Shown piece after piece: positions 19,289-28,042 of a stretch of 57,929 bases of DNA. The notes under the pieces were generated by a model. That model had not been told where the DNA came from. It saw only the letters and a program-made list of their open reading frames with translations, and ran no database searches. The stretch spans positions 1 through 57,929 of the IMG/VR virus record IMGVR_UViG_3300021376_000064, one strand, 5' to 3'. Numbering within the stretch: the stretch's first letter is position 1; the number at the start of each line of letters is the position of its first letter. A program made the position numbers and the translations under genes. The stretch comes from a virus.

Positions 19289-19296
19289 TATTTATA
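19289..19296 (+). promoter_or_regulatory. late-promoter-like TATTTATA motif (LysM/hub genes)
   Basis: TTATATTTATAGATAG lies 38 bases before the ATG at 19335. A CTTTTTT run just upstream has no clear hairpin. Confidence 0.5.
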
Positions 19297-19334
19297 GATA
19301 GTTAATTATTGTTGTATCAATAGATGGATTTTAA

Positions 19335-19670
19335 ATGGAAAATAGATATAGTATTTGCACTATTGTTACTGGATCTAAAAAAATAGATTCAAAGGGTGAC
19401 ACTCATAAAGTTAGCAGATTATCTTCAACATTTTATCCACTATTGGACACCGCAGGTGATAGTATCATATTATCACAACCGGGAGACAGACTTGATTTGT
19501 TAGCAAAAGAATACTACGGTGATGAAACTTTTTGGCATGTTATAGCAATTTCAAATAATTTAGGTAGAGGTACATTGAATATACCTGCTGGTATGATAAT
19601 ACGAATACCTAGATATGCAGAATATTCTGGTATCAGTGCATTGATTAGAGTATTTAACGAGGAGAGATAA
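19335..19670 (+). CDS. LysM-like baseplate protein (gp53-like role)
   Basis: This 111-residue protein has a LysM-type pattern in its second half: QPGDRLDLLAKEYYGDETFW, then HVIAISNNLG, then LNIPAGMIIRIP. In phages, small LysM proteins between tape measure and hub stabilise the baseplate (T4 gp53 and P2 gpX type); binding to cell wall is the alternative. No signal peptide is seen, so a virion role is preferred. The gene ends 3 bases before the next ATG, which suggests translational coupling with the hub protein. The start has only a weak GGA-type ribosome site. Confidence 0.75.
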   Translation: MENRYSICTIVTGSKKIDSKGDTHKVSRLSSTFYPLLDTAGDSIILSQPGDRLDLLAKEYYGDETFWHVIAISNNLGRGTLNIPAGMIIRIPRYAEYSGISALIRVFNEER

Positions 19671-19673
19671 AAA

Positions 19674-21818
19674 ATGCCAGTATCAGGTGCAAGAGGTGGA
19701 TATGAAAGCCCGTTTTATAGACAAGTTGATGGATATGTTAGTGCAGAATTAAACACAAGAGGTTTATTTCATGGTCAAAGAGTTAGAGGAGCCAGGGCAC
19801 CTGCTCGTGGTACTGGAGGTGGTGATGCCGCTAGAAACTTAAATTGGTCATATGGAAAAAAACCTTGGTGTAGAATAGCATCAACTAGAACTACCATAGT
19901 TTTAGGAACAGCTGGATCTACTGTCATGAGCGATAGGGGTGGTAATCTTACTATGTACAGTGCTGCTAGAAATGTTCCAAATATGCCATTGTTACAAAGT
20001 TTGGATATAAGCAATGAAGGTACTATGGGATCGTTATTGAAGGGCAAGTTTACGTTTACAATATATCCAAGAATAACCACAAACGGTTTTCAAATAGATG
20101 CAATTGAAAACGCATTTTTTACACCCGGTGCTGAAGTAAATATTGCTTGGGGATGGAGTGTACATGCAAGTAATTCTAGAGCATGTAGGGGAAAGTTTAC
20201 CGGAATAATATACAACTTTAATTGGAGTGTAAATCCAGATTTGTCAATAACCGCAGAATGTTCTGTTGTATCTGCCGCTACTATTGCATCTGGTATGTCT
20301 GGTGATGTAAACACAGGAATAGATCCTGCTGCACCAGATGTTACTGTTGGAACTAATCCTTTGCCGGGTCCAAATATTGCAACTGTTATAGATAAAGACA
20401 TGGCAGATCCTGCTAGTGGTTTTGCTGCAACATTTACACAGGCACAAATGACGGCTGCATATATTGGCTATGCAGTCACAAATATGAAAATGTTAGAATA
20501 TTGGGCGATAGGATTGCCATTTCAAGAGATAGAGCCGGAAGCTACTGGTAATACTGATCCTGTTGTTAAAACACAAGGATCTGCTCAAATTGTTTCGGCT
20601 GCTCCACCTACACAACCAATTCCAAAACCATTTTATTATGTAAAGTATCAATCAATTGTTGGGTTTATCAATAAAGCAATAAATCAATTAGAAACTGGTG
20701 CAGCTGGAACGCCTGCTGGTACAGCTCATACAATGGGTAGATTATTTACTGTACAAGTTTTTGGTAATTTTACTGCATGGAGTGATCAAATTAAATCTGC
20801 ATTTCCCTTGGATATATTTTTTCCAGATGATATTATGGGACAATACGGTGGATCTTCACCTTTTACAGCTGGAACAGCTCCGTTGAGATGGTCTACTGGA
20901 CCGGCAACAATTGCTCCACCAGGAGTATTGGGTGGAAATAATATAGCTATTGGGGAAATATTAATTGGAACAGATTTTATTAAAAAAACATATAAAGAAT
21001 TTGTTGCAGAAAATGCTGCAAATATAAGTCATAAAAACTTAACGAGTTTTTTTGAAACAATATCAAAAAGAATAAATTATGCATCTGGTGACGTATATCA
21101 AATAACACCTGTTTTATATGAAGATGAAGATTTATCGAATGCCGGCGCAGCTGGTGGAGGAACAGCAGCACCTGTTCGTGCTATATTGAGTATAGAAGAT
21201 ACTAATTTGCCAAGAGAAATAATAAACGCTATTGCGCCTTTTGATTTTAGACCAGATATTTACCGTGCTATAATACGAAATGCATCTATAACATGTAAAC
21301 CACCAGCAGCATCTGCAGCGGCAGCTTACACTGCTGCTCGTGGACAAAGCAGAGGAGCAAATCAAGCAACTAACTCTGATGTCAAAATGACACCAACAAC
21401 TGGTGGAACAGGAAATGCGCCACAAATGATTGCGAATGCAAACAAAGCATTATTAGATTTACAGGCAAAATATGCAGCGGCATTAACAGATGGTTTTAAT
21501 AATGCGTGGGGTGAGCAAGTTCGTGGGTTGATAACGGCATGGAAAAAAACTTTAGCGGCATCAACAGGAATGGGTGGTGCAAACGGAAATGGTCATTGGA
21601 TGAATAAAGCCGTATATCCAATAGATTTGTCATTAACAATAGATGGTGTTATGGGATTTAAGTTCGGTGATACAATAAGATGTTTTGCAATACCATCGAG
21701 ATATAATCTAGCTCCTTGGAATGTTACATTCACCGTTACAAAAGTTAGTCACAAAATAGATGCAGGTGCTTGGACAACAACACTAAATACAAAAGCAAGA
21801 GTAAGTATGGGTGGATAA
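19674..21818 (+). CDS. probable baseplate hub protein
   Basis: A 714-residue protein, Ala/Gly/Pro-rich in linkers. Residues about 80-200 (DRGGNLTMYSAARNVPNMPLL, then GKFTFTIYPRITT, then GAEVNIAWGW) and the C-terminal block (LSLTIDGVMGFKFGDTIRC, then WNVTFTVTKVSHKID) look like the beta-barrel tube-like domains of gp27/gpD-type hubs. The C-terminal VTKVSHKI..G.W.T.L..K pattern is typical of that family in my recollection. It follows the LysM protein, the expected place for the hub that adapts the tube to the spike. The start is an ATG with GAGGAGA 9 bases upstream. The stop is directly adjacent to the next ATG. Confidence 0.7.
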   Translation: MPVSGARGGYESPFYRQVDGYVSAELNTRGLFHGQRVRGARAPARGTGGGDAARNLNWSYGKKPWCRIASTRTTIVLGTAGSTVMSDRGGNLTMYSAARNVPNMPLLQSLDISNEGTMGSLLKGKFTFTIYPRITTNGFQIDAIENAFFTPGAEVNIAWGWSVHASNSRACRGKFTGIIYNFNWSVNPDLSITAECSVVSAATIASGMSGDVNTGIDPAAPDVTVGTNPLPGPNIATVIDKDMADPASGFAATFTQAQMTAAYIGYAVTNMKMLEYWAIGLPFQEIEPEATGNTDPVVKTQGSAQIVSAAPPTQPIPKPFYYVKYQSIVGFINKAINQLETGAAGTPAGTAHTMGRLFTVQVFGNFTAWSDQIKSAFPLDIFFPDDIMGQYGGSSPFTAGTAPLRWSTGPATIAPPGVLGGNNIAIGEILIGTDFIKKTYKEFVAENAANISHKNLTSFFETISKRINYASGDVYQITPVLYEDEDLSNAGAAGGGTAAPVRAILSIEDTNLPREIINAIAPFDFRPDIYRAIIRNASITCKPPAASAAAAYTAARGQSRGANQATNSDVKMTPTTGGTGNAPQMIANANKALLDLQAKYAAALTDGFNNAWGEQVRGLITAWKKTLAASTGMGGANGNGHWMNKAVYPIDLSLTIDGVMGFKFGDTIRCFAIPSRYNLAPWNVTFTVTKVSHKIDAGAWTTTLNTKARVSMGG

Positions 21819-22493
21819 ATGGCATTTAGATCAAGAACATATTATCACCCAAGTCAAGTAGAAAATAATCTTTTCACAAATGGAAAAGAGTGGATGTCTA
21901 TTGATAATTGGAAAGAGTATATTGGACCATATCATAAATATGTTACCGGAGAAACTTATTCGGAGTCTGAATGGGATCCAAGAAAATCATTTAGACTTGT
22001 TAAATATAAGGATCGTGGACCATCATACTTCAAATATGTTGAACAAAAACAATATACAAAAAATCCAGATGGAACAAGAAAGATTAAAGTAAATCCTTTC
22101 GCTAAATTTGAATTATACACAAAGCCAATACCCATTATTAGAATACCAACGGAAAGTGAATTAAATGACGGTAAAATGATAAGACATTTTGCTTACAAAA
22201 GAAATGAACCACAAATTTTTTTCGTTGAAATATCCCCAAATCAAACAATAGATTATTATAGAGATCATGCTGGTATAAATAAATACTTGTATGAATTGAT
22301 AGATGTTCCTTGGAAGATAAACGGTCCGGAATATGATGTATTGGATGCCAACGGTTATTTGGTAAATCCAGGCGTTGTTGATACAAATAATAGAATTATT
22401 TTGCGCATTACAAAAAAAGTTAGTATATTTGATAGTATAATAAAAGATCCAAGACAATTTACAATTTATGATACTACACTAAAATTAGTCTAA
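21819..22493 (+). CDS. probable virion/baseplate protein of unknown family
   Basis: This 224-residue soluble protein, rich in Tyr, Lys and Pro, begins immediately after the hub stop codon and is therefore probably coupled to it. It contains FFVEISPNQTIDYYRDHAG and repeated aromatic-plus-basic segments, with no catalytic motif. The tight link to the hub gene points to a baseplate component, for example a wedge or hub-binding protein. It is not recognised as a named family. It is the last clear tail gene before the PolA-like gene. Confidence 0.55.
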   Translation: MAFRSRTYYHPSQVENNLFTNGKEWMSIDNWKEYIGPYHKYVTGETYSESEWDPRKSFRLVKYKDRGPSYFKYVEQKQYTKNPDGTRKIKVNPFAKFELYTKPIPIIRIPTESELNDGKMIRHFAYKRNEPQIFFVEISPNQTIDYYRDHAGINKYLYELIDVPWKINGPEYDVLDANGYLVNPGVVDTNNRIILRITKKVSIFDSIIKDPRQFTIYDTTLKLV

Positions 22494-22496
22494 CTT

Positions 22497-23708
22497 ATGT
22501 TCCAAGAAAAACCTTCGGTTTGCATTCCAATCATAAGCAATGCAAACAAACACCAATCTGCAGTTGGCATTATCGGTATGTATTTTTTATTTACCGATGG
22601 TGAAGAACATTACATAAACTTTACACATCCAGATGAAGTAGATACAGACATTCATTTGAATGAAATAAAATTGCATCCAAAAACACTTGTATTGAATAAG
22701 AAGGCATTAGTCTATAACGGTTTTAATGATGGTATCGATCTAAATTCATATCTACATTATTATACATCAGACAGTATCAATCCAAAAGAATTTTATCCGA
22801 AGGGTATGGAAACGCTTGTCAATAAATTTTACAAAATAGAAGATTTAGGCCATGTAATACCACTTTCAAAACAATTAGAATGGGCAAGAAAGATTGCAAA
22901 ATATGTTATGAAGATTTATGAAGATAATCCAATTGAACAGAAATGTATAGATTACTGCAATGACTTTATCACAGTATTGCATGAAATAGAGAGAAATGAT
23001 ATTCTTGTTGGTGATGAATGGAAGAAACAAAACTATATGTGGTATACTGCAACTGGTAGACCAAGTAACGCTTGGGATGGTTTTAATTTCTCCGCAATGA
23101 ATAAGAAAAACGGTAGTAGAGATAAAATCCGTTCAAGGTTTGACGATGGCAAAATAGTTCAGTTTGATTATGATGCATTTCATATTAAACTACTTGCTAA
23201 GATATTGGATTATCAATTCCAAAGTCATCCGTATGAACAAATAAAAGATGAATTAGGAATTGACATGGACTATGAACAATTCAAAGGAAAAGTTTTTCAG
23301 AACATATATGGAACTATAACTCCAGAGTTTATAGAACATCCTTTCTTTACAACTGTTCAAGCAATGATTGATGAACTGTATTCGGTATATGAAACCGATG
23401 GTATAGTTAAGTCTTGGTTTTACGAAAAGAATTTCAGAGATATTCAAGATGCAACTCCCAATAAAGTATTCAATTATGTTCTTCAATCATTGGAAACCGA
23501 ATACAATGTTCGTAAGATAAAAAGTATTTTACCGCATATACAAAATAAGAAGTCGGTGTTTATGATGTATCTGTATGATGCTTTTGTTTTTGATATTCAT
23601 CCAGATGAAATGGATTTAATTGATGTTTTACAGTCTGCATTTGAGACAGATAATATGTCAGTAAAAATTTACACGGGAGACAATTTTGGTAGTATTCTAC
23701 AAATTTAA
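22497..23708 (+). CDS. small family A DNA polymerase-like protein
   Basis: In this 403-residue protein the C-terminal 220 residues carry the order of PolA palm motifs: TGR (186-188); motif A with Asp224 in QFDYDAFHIKLLA (compare DYSQIELR); an O-helix motif B with the K-x3-F-x3-YG spacing (K263, F267, Y271, G272); the N-x3-LQS segment at about 326-331; and motif C with Asp361 in MYLYDAFVFD (compare VHDE). Both metal-binding Asp are kept. The Glu after motif A is His, the motif B Arg is Tyr, and the motif C His and Glu are Tyr and Ala. Residues 1-150 show no intact 3'-5' exonuclease motifs. It starts 3 bases after the preceding tail gene. Polymerase activity is plausible but unproven. Confidence 0.8.
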   Translation: MFQEKPSVCIPIISNANKHQSAVGIIGMYFLFTDGEEHYINFTHPDEVDTDIHLNEIKLHPKTLVLNKKALVYNGFNDGIDLNSYLHYYTSDSINPKEFYPKGMETLVNKFYKIEDLGHVIPLSKQLEWARKIAKYVMKIYEDNPIEQKCIDYCNDFITVLHEIERNDILVGDEWKKQNYMWYTATGRPSNAWDGFNFSAMNKKNGSRDKIRSRFDDGKIVQFDYDAFHIKLLAKILDYQFQSHPYEQIKDELGIDMDYEQFKGKVFQNIYGTITPEFIEHPFFTTVQAMIDELYSVYETDGIVKSWFYEKNFRDIQDATPNKVFNYVLQSLETEYNVRKIKSILPHIQNKKSVFMMYLYDAFVFDIHPDEMDLIDVLQSAFETDNMSVKIYTGDNFGSILQI

Positions 23709-23713
23709 GATGA

Positions 23714-23721
23714 TATTTATA
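23714..23721 (+). promoter_or_regulatory. late-promoter-like TATTTATA motif
   Basis: TGATATTTATATTG lies 5 bases after the PolA-like stop and 34 bases before the TTG start at 23756. Confidence 0.5.
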
Positions 23722-23755
23722 TTGAGTAGATATTTGAAAATATGAGAGAGAAATA

Positions 23756-24145
23756 TTGAAGACACAATTAGTATGTACATTTACGAGAAAACATAGCGTA
23801 GAAGAAACGATAGATACAATTAAAGAAAATTTTTCTATATTGAATAATAAAGTATTTTTATTTAAGTCTTTGGAAACAAGAGAAGATTCTTTATTGTCAT
23901 ACAATGTCATAATGGACAGTTACAAAAAATTCCTTCCAAATTCAATAATGGTTCACCAAAAACGTGAAACTAATACCATATACACTATAAATGCATTAAA
24001 TGAACTAATTATGAACCTGAACAACGGTATATTGGATAAAACATATCCGATAGAATGGGAAAGGTATCGTAATTGCGCACTATTAAAAAACAAAGATGGA
24101 TTTCGTGTAGTAAAGATATTTTTGGTAAAAGTCTATAATTGGTGA
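23756..24145 (+). CDS. conserved-type phage hypothetical protein
   Basis: The protein has 129 residues and a TTG start preceded by GAGAGAG; no better ATG lies in frame near the start. The opening (KTQLVCTFTRKHSVEETIDTIKENF) and the block TNTIYTINALNELIMNLNNG with a C-terminal WERYRNCALL look like a small protein seen in T4-like phages, where its role is unknown. It is soluble, without membrane or metal motifs. It lies between two late motifs and is probably its own late transcript. Confidence 0.6.
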   Translation: MKTQLVCTFTRKHSVEETIDTIKENFSILNNKVFLFKSLETREDSLLSYNVIMDSYKKFLPNSIMVHQKRETNTIYTINALNELIMNLNNGILDKTYPIEWERYRNCALLKNKDGFRVVKIFLVKVYNW

Positions 24146-24153
24146 TATTTATA
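24146..24153 (+). promoter_or_regulatory. late-promoter-like TATTTATA motif
   Basis: TGATATTTATATG begins at the base after the preceding TGA stop and lies 36 bases before the ATG at 24190. Confidence 0.5.
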
Positions 24154-24189
24154 TGTATATTTTTATGTGTAATAATTTAAGTTAATTCA

Positions 24190-24504
24190 ATGAAACTAAA
24201 AACACTAATAGACGAAATAACAAACAGAGTTATTGAAGAATTAAAAGTAAAATCTATTTCCGAAGGAAGTGGGTTTGATACTATCTATGATGAATTAAAA
24301 AAAATATTAGAAAAGATAAGCATACTTCCAGACAATGCCATTGATGCAAGTATGTACAAAGAACATGAAATAGTTGATGCTTTGAAAAAAATTGGTTTTG
24401 AATATAAAAAACCAATCTCTGGAAAGTTACATTTTTTTAATAAAAAGACAAGTGTTAGTTTGTATCTTATACAAAACAGATTGAATATAACATTAATGCC
24501 ATAG
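24190..24504 (+). CDS. small protein with a capsid-targeting-like N-terminus
   Basis: The protein has 104 residues. It begins MKLKTLIDE, fitting the M-K-x-x-x-(L/I)-x-E pattern of T4 capsid-targeting sequences that the prohead protease cleaves after Glu. The rest is an alpha-beta domain with IGFEYKKPISGKLHFFNKKT. No enzyme motif is seen. It shares the N-terminal pattern with four to five other proteins in the window and is followed 9 bases later by another of them. Packaging into the head as an internal protein is an inference. Confidence 0.55.
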   Translation: MKLKTLIDEITNRVIEELKVKSISEGSGFDTIYDELKKILEKISILPDNAIDASMYKEHEIVDALKKIGFEYKKPISGKLHFFNKKTSVSLYLIQNRLNITLMP

Positions 24505-24513
24505 GTAAATAAA

Positions 24514-25101
24514 ATGAAATCAAAAAAAGTAGTAAATGAATCAATAACAGTATCAGCAATTAGTCCAATGAGTTTCATTGTTCTAATAGATGTTGCTAAT
24601 ATAATACAAAGAAATAAAAATCTATTACAATTTATTTTTCCAAATGAGAATACAAATACTATTCGTTCTTGGTTTAATAAGTTTGCAGATTCACAAGAAT
24701 ATAAAGACACTTCTGAAAAATTACAATCAATCGGATCTAGATTTTCAGGAATTCCAACATTAAAGGTGTTGTACAAATCTCTTGATACATTAAAATCTGC
24801 TGCGTATACTGAAAGTGAAAAGGATGCACATGAAGCTGATATACGAAAGATAATAGAAAAAATTGGATTATTTATTAAAAAAAGATTGACAGATGAAGAT
24901 TTTGAAGTGTTAGAGATTGTTTTATCCAAATTAAATTCTGTTGCTGAAAATTTATCTAAAAAAATAGATACGCAAATAGAATCAATGATGAGCAAAGAAC
25001 AAAAAACGGAAATAAAAGTAAGTGAAAGATTAAAAAATAAACTTCGTAAGAAGATAAAAGAAATAGTAAGAACTCATTTGCTATCAAATAATGTAAGATA
25101 A
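24514..25101 (+). CDS. helical protein with a capsid-targeting-like N-terminus
   Basis: This 195-residue protein is almost entirely helical and very rich in Lys, Ser and Glu. It starts MKSKKVVNES, which could be cut after the Glu of VNE. Residues about 95-195 form amphipathic helices with a basic end (SERLKNKLRKKIKEIVR) that could bind DNA. It lies in a three-gene group with similar N-termini (24190, 24514, 25129). The function is unknown; an internal head protein is the best guess. Confidence 0.5.
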   Translation: MKSKKVVNESITVSAISPMSFIVLIDVANIIQRNKNLLQFIFPNENTNTIRSWFNKFADSQEYKDTSEKLQSIGSRFSGIPTLKVLYKSLDTLKSAAYTESEKDAHEADIRKIIEKIGLFIKKRLTDEDFEVLEIVLSKLNSVAENLSKKIDTQIESMMSKEQKTEIKVSERLKNKLRKKIKEIVRTHLLSNNVR

Positions 25102-25128
25102 AAATGTTTAAATAATTTGAGATTTATT

Positions 25129-25965
25129 ATGAAAAGTTTATTAAAAGGTTTAGTCAAAGAGGTTAAGACAAAACTAAATGAAGATGAGGCACAAGAAGAA
25201 TTGAAAAAAATTCTAAAAAAGGATTATGTATCATTTGTAAAAGAATTGGGAGATAACATAAAGGATCCTAAATTTGTTGATGCCATAAAATCTTTATCGT
25301 CAGATGCTCCAGTTAAAACATCCGGATTATCACCTGCGTGCACGGATCTACAGCCAACACAAAATGAAGTTGTTATGGATAAATCATTGAGTTTTCCATT
25401 GAAGGATCCTGCAAGTGCAGAGGCCTACTTGAAAGGTGGTGTAGTTGCACCTGCTGGGAAATCAATTGTAACAGGTGGCGGTGGTAAATTTGTTATTGAC
25501 GGACATCATCGTTGGTCACAAGTATTCTGTCTTAATCCTGATGCAAAGATAAAGGCAGTTGATTTAACGGATATTAAAAAACCACTCGAAGCACTTAAAG
25601 CCACTCAAATTGGTATTGCTGCTCAAACTGGAACAGTTCCAACTGCAGCCGGTGGTGGTGTAAATCTGTTTCAAGTTGGTGAGAGTGAATTGAAAAAATA
25701 TGTTATTGATAATATAAAAGAGCCAGTAGTTGAAGTATTTAAGAAATATGGTAAAGGCGATACACCAGAAGCGATTGCGGACTATATTTGGGGTAATGTA
25801 CAGACATTAAAAACAAAAAGTCCACCAGTTGCAGGTGCTCCAAAGCGTGATGTTATGCCTCAAACAGATGATGCACCAGCTTGGGTTGATAACACATTCA
25901 ATGTGGAAAAAATACCAGAAACGGTTGTTCGTAGATTAAAGGAACTTATGAAATACAATAAATGA
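25129..25965 (+). CDS. ParB-like nuclease-fold protein, possible internal head protein
   Basis: The protein has 278 residues from the ATG at 25129; an upstream TTG at 25117 is in frame but less likely. It begins MKSLLKGLVKE. Residues about 95-135 hold a ParB/Srx-type segment ending in VIDGHHRWSQ, with the GHHR motif that binds nucleotide in ParB-fold proteins. A preceding Pro-containing block (SFPLKDPASAEAYLKGG) and a Pro/Ala-rich linker follow the pattern of phage ParB-like proteins. No ParA-like gene is present, so plasmid-style partition is unlikely. DNA binding or nicking during head filling or after ejection is possible. A terminator follows 6 bases after the stop. Confidence 0.65.
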   Translation: MKSLLKGLVKEVKTKLNEDEAQEELKKILKKDYVSFVKELGDNIKDPKFVDAIKSLSSDAPVKTSGLSPACTDLQPTQNEVVMDKSLSFPLKDPASAEAYLKGGVVAPAGKSIVTGGGGKFVIDGHHRWSQVFCLNPDAKIKAVDLTDIKKPLEALKATQIGIAAQTGTVPTAAGGGVNLFQVGESELKKYVIDNIKEPVVEVFKKYGKGDTPEAIADYIWGNVQTLKTKSPPVAGAPKRDVMPQTDDAPAWVDNTFNVEKIPETVVRRLKELMKYNK

Positions 25966-25970
25966 TAAAA

Positions 25971-25992
25971 TGGGAAATCTTCGGATTTCCCA
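25971..25992 (+). terminator. UUCG-loop hairpin terminator before SSB
   Basis: A perfect 9-bp stem TGGGAAATC/GATTTCCCA is closed by the very stable C(TTCG)G tetraloop. TATTTATTTATAG follows instead of a pure T-run. Confidence 0.8.
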
Positions 25993-25996
25993 TATT

Positions 25997-26004
25997 TATT
26001 TATA
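25997..26004 (+). promoter_or_regulatory. late-promoter-like TATTTATA motif (distal SSB promoter)
   Basis: TTTATTTATAG lies directly after the terminator at 25971-25992. It is 121 bases from the SSB start, so SSB may have both a late-type and a sigma70-type promoter. Confidence 0.35.
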
Positions 26005-26022
26005 GAATAAAATAAAAATTGC

Positions 26023-26053
26023 TTGCTTATTAAACATTAAATTCATATATTAG
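26023..26053 (+). promoter_or_regulatory. sigma70-type promoter for SSB
   Basis: TTGCTT, a 17-base spacer, then TATATT followed by AG (TATATTAG at 26046-26053). The thioredoxin promoter shares the TTGCTTGCTT and ATTCATATATT blocks almost base for base. Confidence 0.6.
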
Positions 26054-26125
26054 TATTGTTCTATTAGACATAACATTCTTTTAGTAACGATTAAACATTA
26101 TTTATTACACATTTGGAGAAACATC

Positions 26126-26881
26126 ATGGCTATTAACCTAGATGCAATCAAGAGTCGTTTGAACTCTCTAAAAAACACAAACAATCGCACATCTAACATT
26201 TGGAAACCCGATCCGGGTGAAACCCAAATCAGAATTGTTCCCTACATTCACAACAGAGAAAATCCGTTTATCGAATTGTATTTCCATTACAATTTGGGTA
26301 AGAGGTCTATTCTTTCTCCTGCATCATTTGGTCGTCCTGATCCAGTGGTTGAGTTTGCAGAAAAACTTAAACAAACTGGTGACAAGGAAGATTGGGTAAT
26401 GGGTAGAAAATTGGAACCTAAAATGCGTATCTATGTTCCTGTTATTGTTCGTGGTCAAGAAAATGAAGGTGTGAAGTTTTGGGGATTTGGTAAACAAATC
26501 TATGAAGAACTGCTTGCTTTCTTTGTTGATCCTGATTACGGTGATTTGTCTGATCCAAAATCTGGTCGTGACATTGTTGTTACCGTTAAGTCACCAGAAG
26601 AAGCTGGTAAAACTTATGCAGAAACAAGTATTCGTGTTAAACCAAAAGAAACACCCATTACAGAAAGTGCAGACGTTCTTGAAAAGATTAAGTCACAACC
26701 ACAAATTACAGAATTGTATCCAGAACCATCTTATGATGATTTGAAGATTCAATTGCAAACTTGGATGGGTGCTTCTTCACAAGAAGAAGAATCAAAGGAC
26801 CTTAATTACAAACAAGAAAAGAGTGAGAAGCCATCTACATCTGCTGAAGATGTCGGTGTTACATTTGATGATTTATTTTAA
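26126..26881 (+). CDS. single-stranded DNA-binding protein (gp32-like)
   Basis: At 251 residues it is shorter than T4 gp32 (301). It coats single-stranded DNA in replication and recombination. The basic N-terminus (INLDAIKSRLNSLKN), the OB-fold opening NIWKPDPGETQIRIVPYIHN, the FIELYFHYNLGKRSILSPASFG strand pair, YVPVIVRG and KFWGFGKQIYEELL are diagnostic of gp32 homologues in large phages. The C-terminus is Ser/Glu-rich and ends in an acidic VGVTFDDLF tail, the protein-interaction tail of this family. The Cys zinc ligands of T4 gp32 are absent. GGAGA lies 7 bases upstream and UvsX follows by 12 bases. Confidence 0.92.
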   Translation: MAINLDAIKSRLNSLKNTNNRTSNIWKPDPGETQIRIVPYIHNRENPFIELYFHYNLGKRSILSPASFGRPDPVVEFAEKLKQTGDKEDWVMGRKLEPKMRIYVPVIVRGQENEGVKFWGFGKQIYEELLAFFVDPDYGDLSDPKSGRDIVVTVKSPEEAGKTYAETSIRVKPKETPITESADVLEKIKSQPQITELYPEPSYDDLKIQLQTWMGASSQEEESKDLNYKQEKSEKPSTSAEDVGVTFDDLF

Positions 26882-26893
26882 TAAGGGTGAGTT

Positions 26894-28042
26894 ATGGCAA
26901 AATCAAAGAGTGATCTTTCCGATGAACTCGGTGGGCTCATTGCCGAAACTATAAACAAACAATTCAAAACTCAAAACATTAAGACCGCTTACTTTCTTGA
27001 AGGTGATAGTGATGCACCTACGATAGTAAAAGAATGGGTAGGAACTGGCTCAACCATGTTGGATTTGGCCATTTCCAATCGTAAGTATGGTGGTTTTCCT
27101 GTTGGTCGTGTATCTGAAATAACAGGTCTCGAACAATCTGGTAAATCTCTATTGGCAGCCCATGCACTTCTTAACACACAAAAGAAAGGTGGTCTTGCTG
27201 TTTATATTGATACCGAGAATGCAATATCAACTGAATATCTAACCGCAATCGGTTTGAACTTAAAAGATATGTTATACATTCCATTGGAAACAGTAGAAGA
27301 TATTTTTGAAACAGTTGATGTTATCATTGATAAGGTTCGTTCATCCGATAAAGATAGATTGGTAACGATAGTAGTTGATTCGATAGCCGGTGCATCCACT
27401 AAAACAGAAATGGCTGCAGACTTTGATAAGGATGGTTATGCTACGGCAAAGGCACTTATCATTTCAAAGGCAATGAGAAAGATTACAAATCTTATTGGTA
27501 GAGAGCGTATTTGTTTGATTATTACAAATCAACTTCGTCAGAAATTAAATGCCCCAGCATTTTCTGATCCTTGGACAACACCGGGTGGTAAAGGTATTCC
27601 TTTCCATGCTTCTGTTCGTCTTCGTCTTTCTTCAATCGGTGCCATAAAAGCAAAGAGAGAAGGTCGTGATGAAATTGTTGGTTCAAGAATTAAGGCGAAA
27701 TTGGTAAAGAACAGAGTAGGTCCTCCGCTGCGTGAATGTGAATATGAAGTTTATTTTGATAGTGGTATAGATGATTATTCATCATGGCTAACTGTGATGA
27801 AAGAACACAATCTTGTTTCTCAATCTGGTGCATGGTATTCATGGACAGACAAAAGAACCGGAGAAGTCATTAAGTTTCAATCAAAGGAATTTGTTGAAAA
27901 GATTATGAGTAATCCCCAATTGTATGATATAGTTTATGATGAAATCGCTGAGAAAGTAATTATGAAATATAAGAAACTGGATGAGGCACGCATAGATGAC
28001 GTAACACTTTCCGATGAACCATTATTACAAGATGAAGTATGA
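26894..28042 (+). CDS. uvsX: UvsX/RecA-like recombinase
   Basis: At 382 residues it is close to T4 UvsX (391). It catalyses strand exchange for recombination-dependent replication. Walker A is GLEQSGKS (78-85) and Walker B lies in VTIVVDSIAGAS at about 155-165. RICLIITNQLRQK is the L2-proximal core strand, and TTPGGKGIPFHASVRLRL is typical of RecA/UvsX. The C-terminus is acidic. It forms a unit with SSB upstream and the 5' nuclease downstream (ATGA overlap at its stop), matching the need for SSB-UvsX cooperation. No UvsY candidate was identified. Confidence 0.95.
   Translation: MAKSKSDLSDELGGLIAETINKQFKTQNIKTAYFLEGDSDAPTIVKEWVGTGSTMLDLAISNRKYGGFPVGRVSEITGLEQSGKSLLAAHALLNTQKKGGLAVYIDTENAISTEYLTAIGLNLKDMLYIPLETVEDIFETVDVIIDKVRSSDKDRLVTIVVDSIAGASTKTEMAADFDKDGYATAKALIISKAMRKITNLIGRERICLIITNQLRQKLNAPAFSDPWTTPGGKGIPFHASVRLRLSSIGAIKAKREGRDEIVGSRIKAKLVKNRVGPPLRECEYEVYFDSGIDDYSSWLTVMKEHNLVSQSGAWYSWTDKRTGEVIKFQSKEFVEKIMSNPQLYDIVYDEIAEKVIMKYKKLDEARIDDVTLSDEPLLQDEV

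Noticed and set aside
24285-24995. Long minus-strand open frame (236 codons)
   Set aside because: It lies across two well-spaced plus-strand genes, has no ribosome site and reads as a low-complexity Ser/Ile/Phe string, typical of the antisense of AT-rich coding sequence. The other minus-strand frames (for example near 3915-4322 and 8435-8917) were rejected for the same reason.
25129-25965. Plasmid-type ParB partition protein
   Set aside because: There is no ParA ATPase and no obvious parS-type repeats; phage ParB-fold proteins commonly have other roles.
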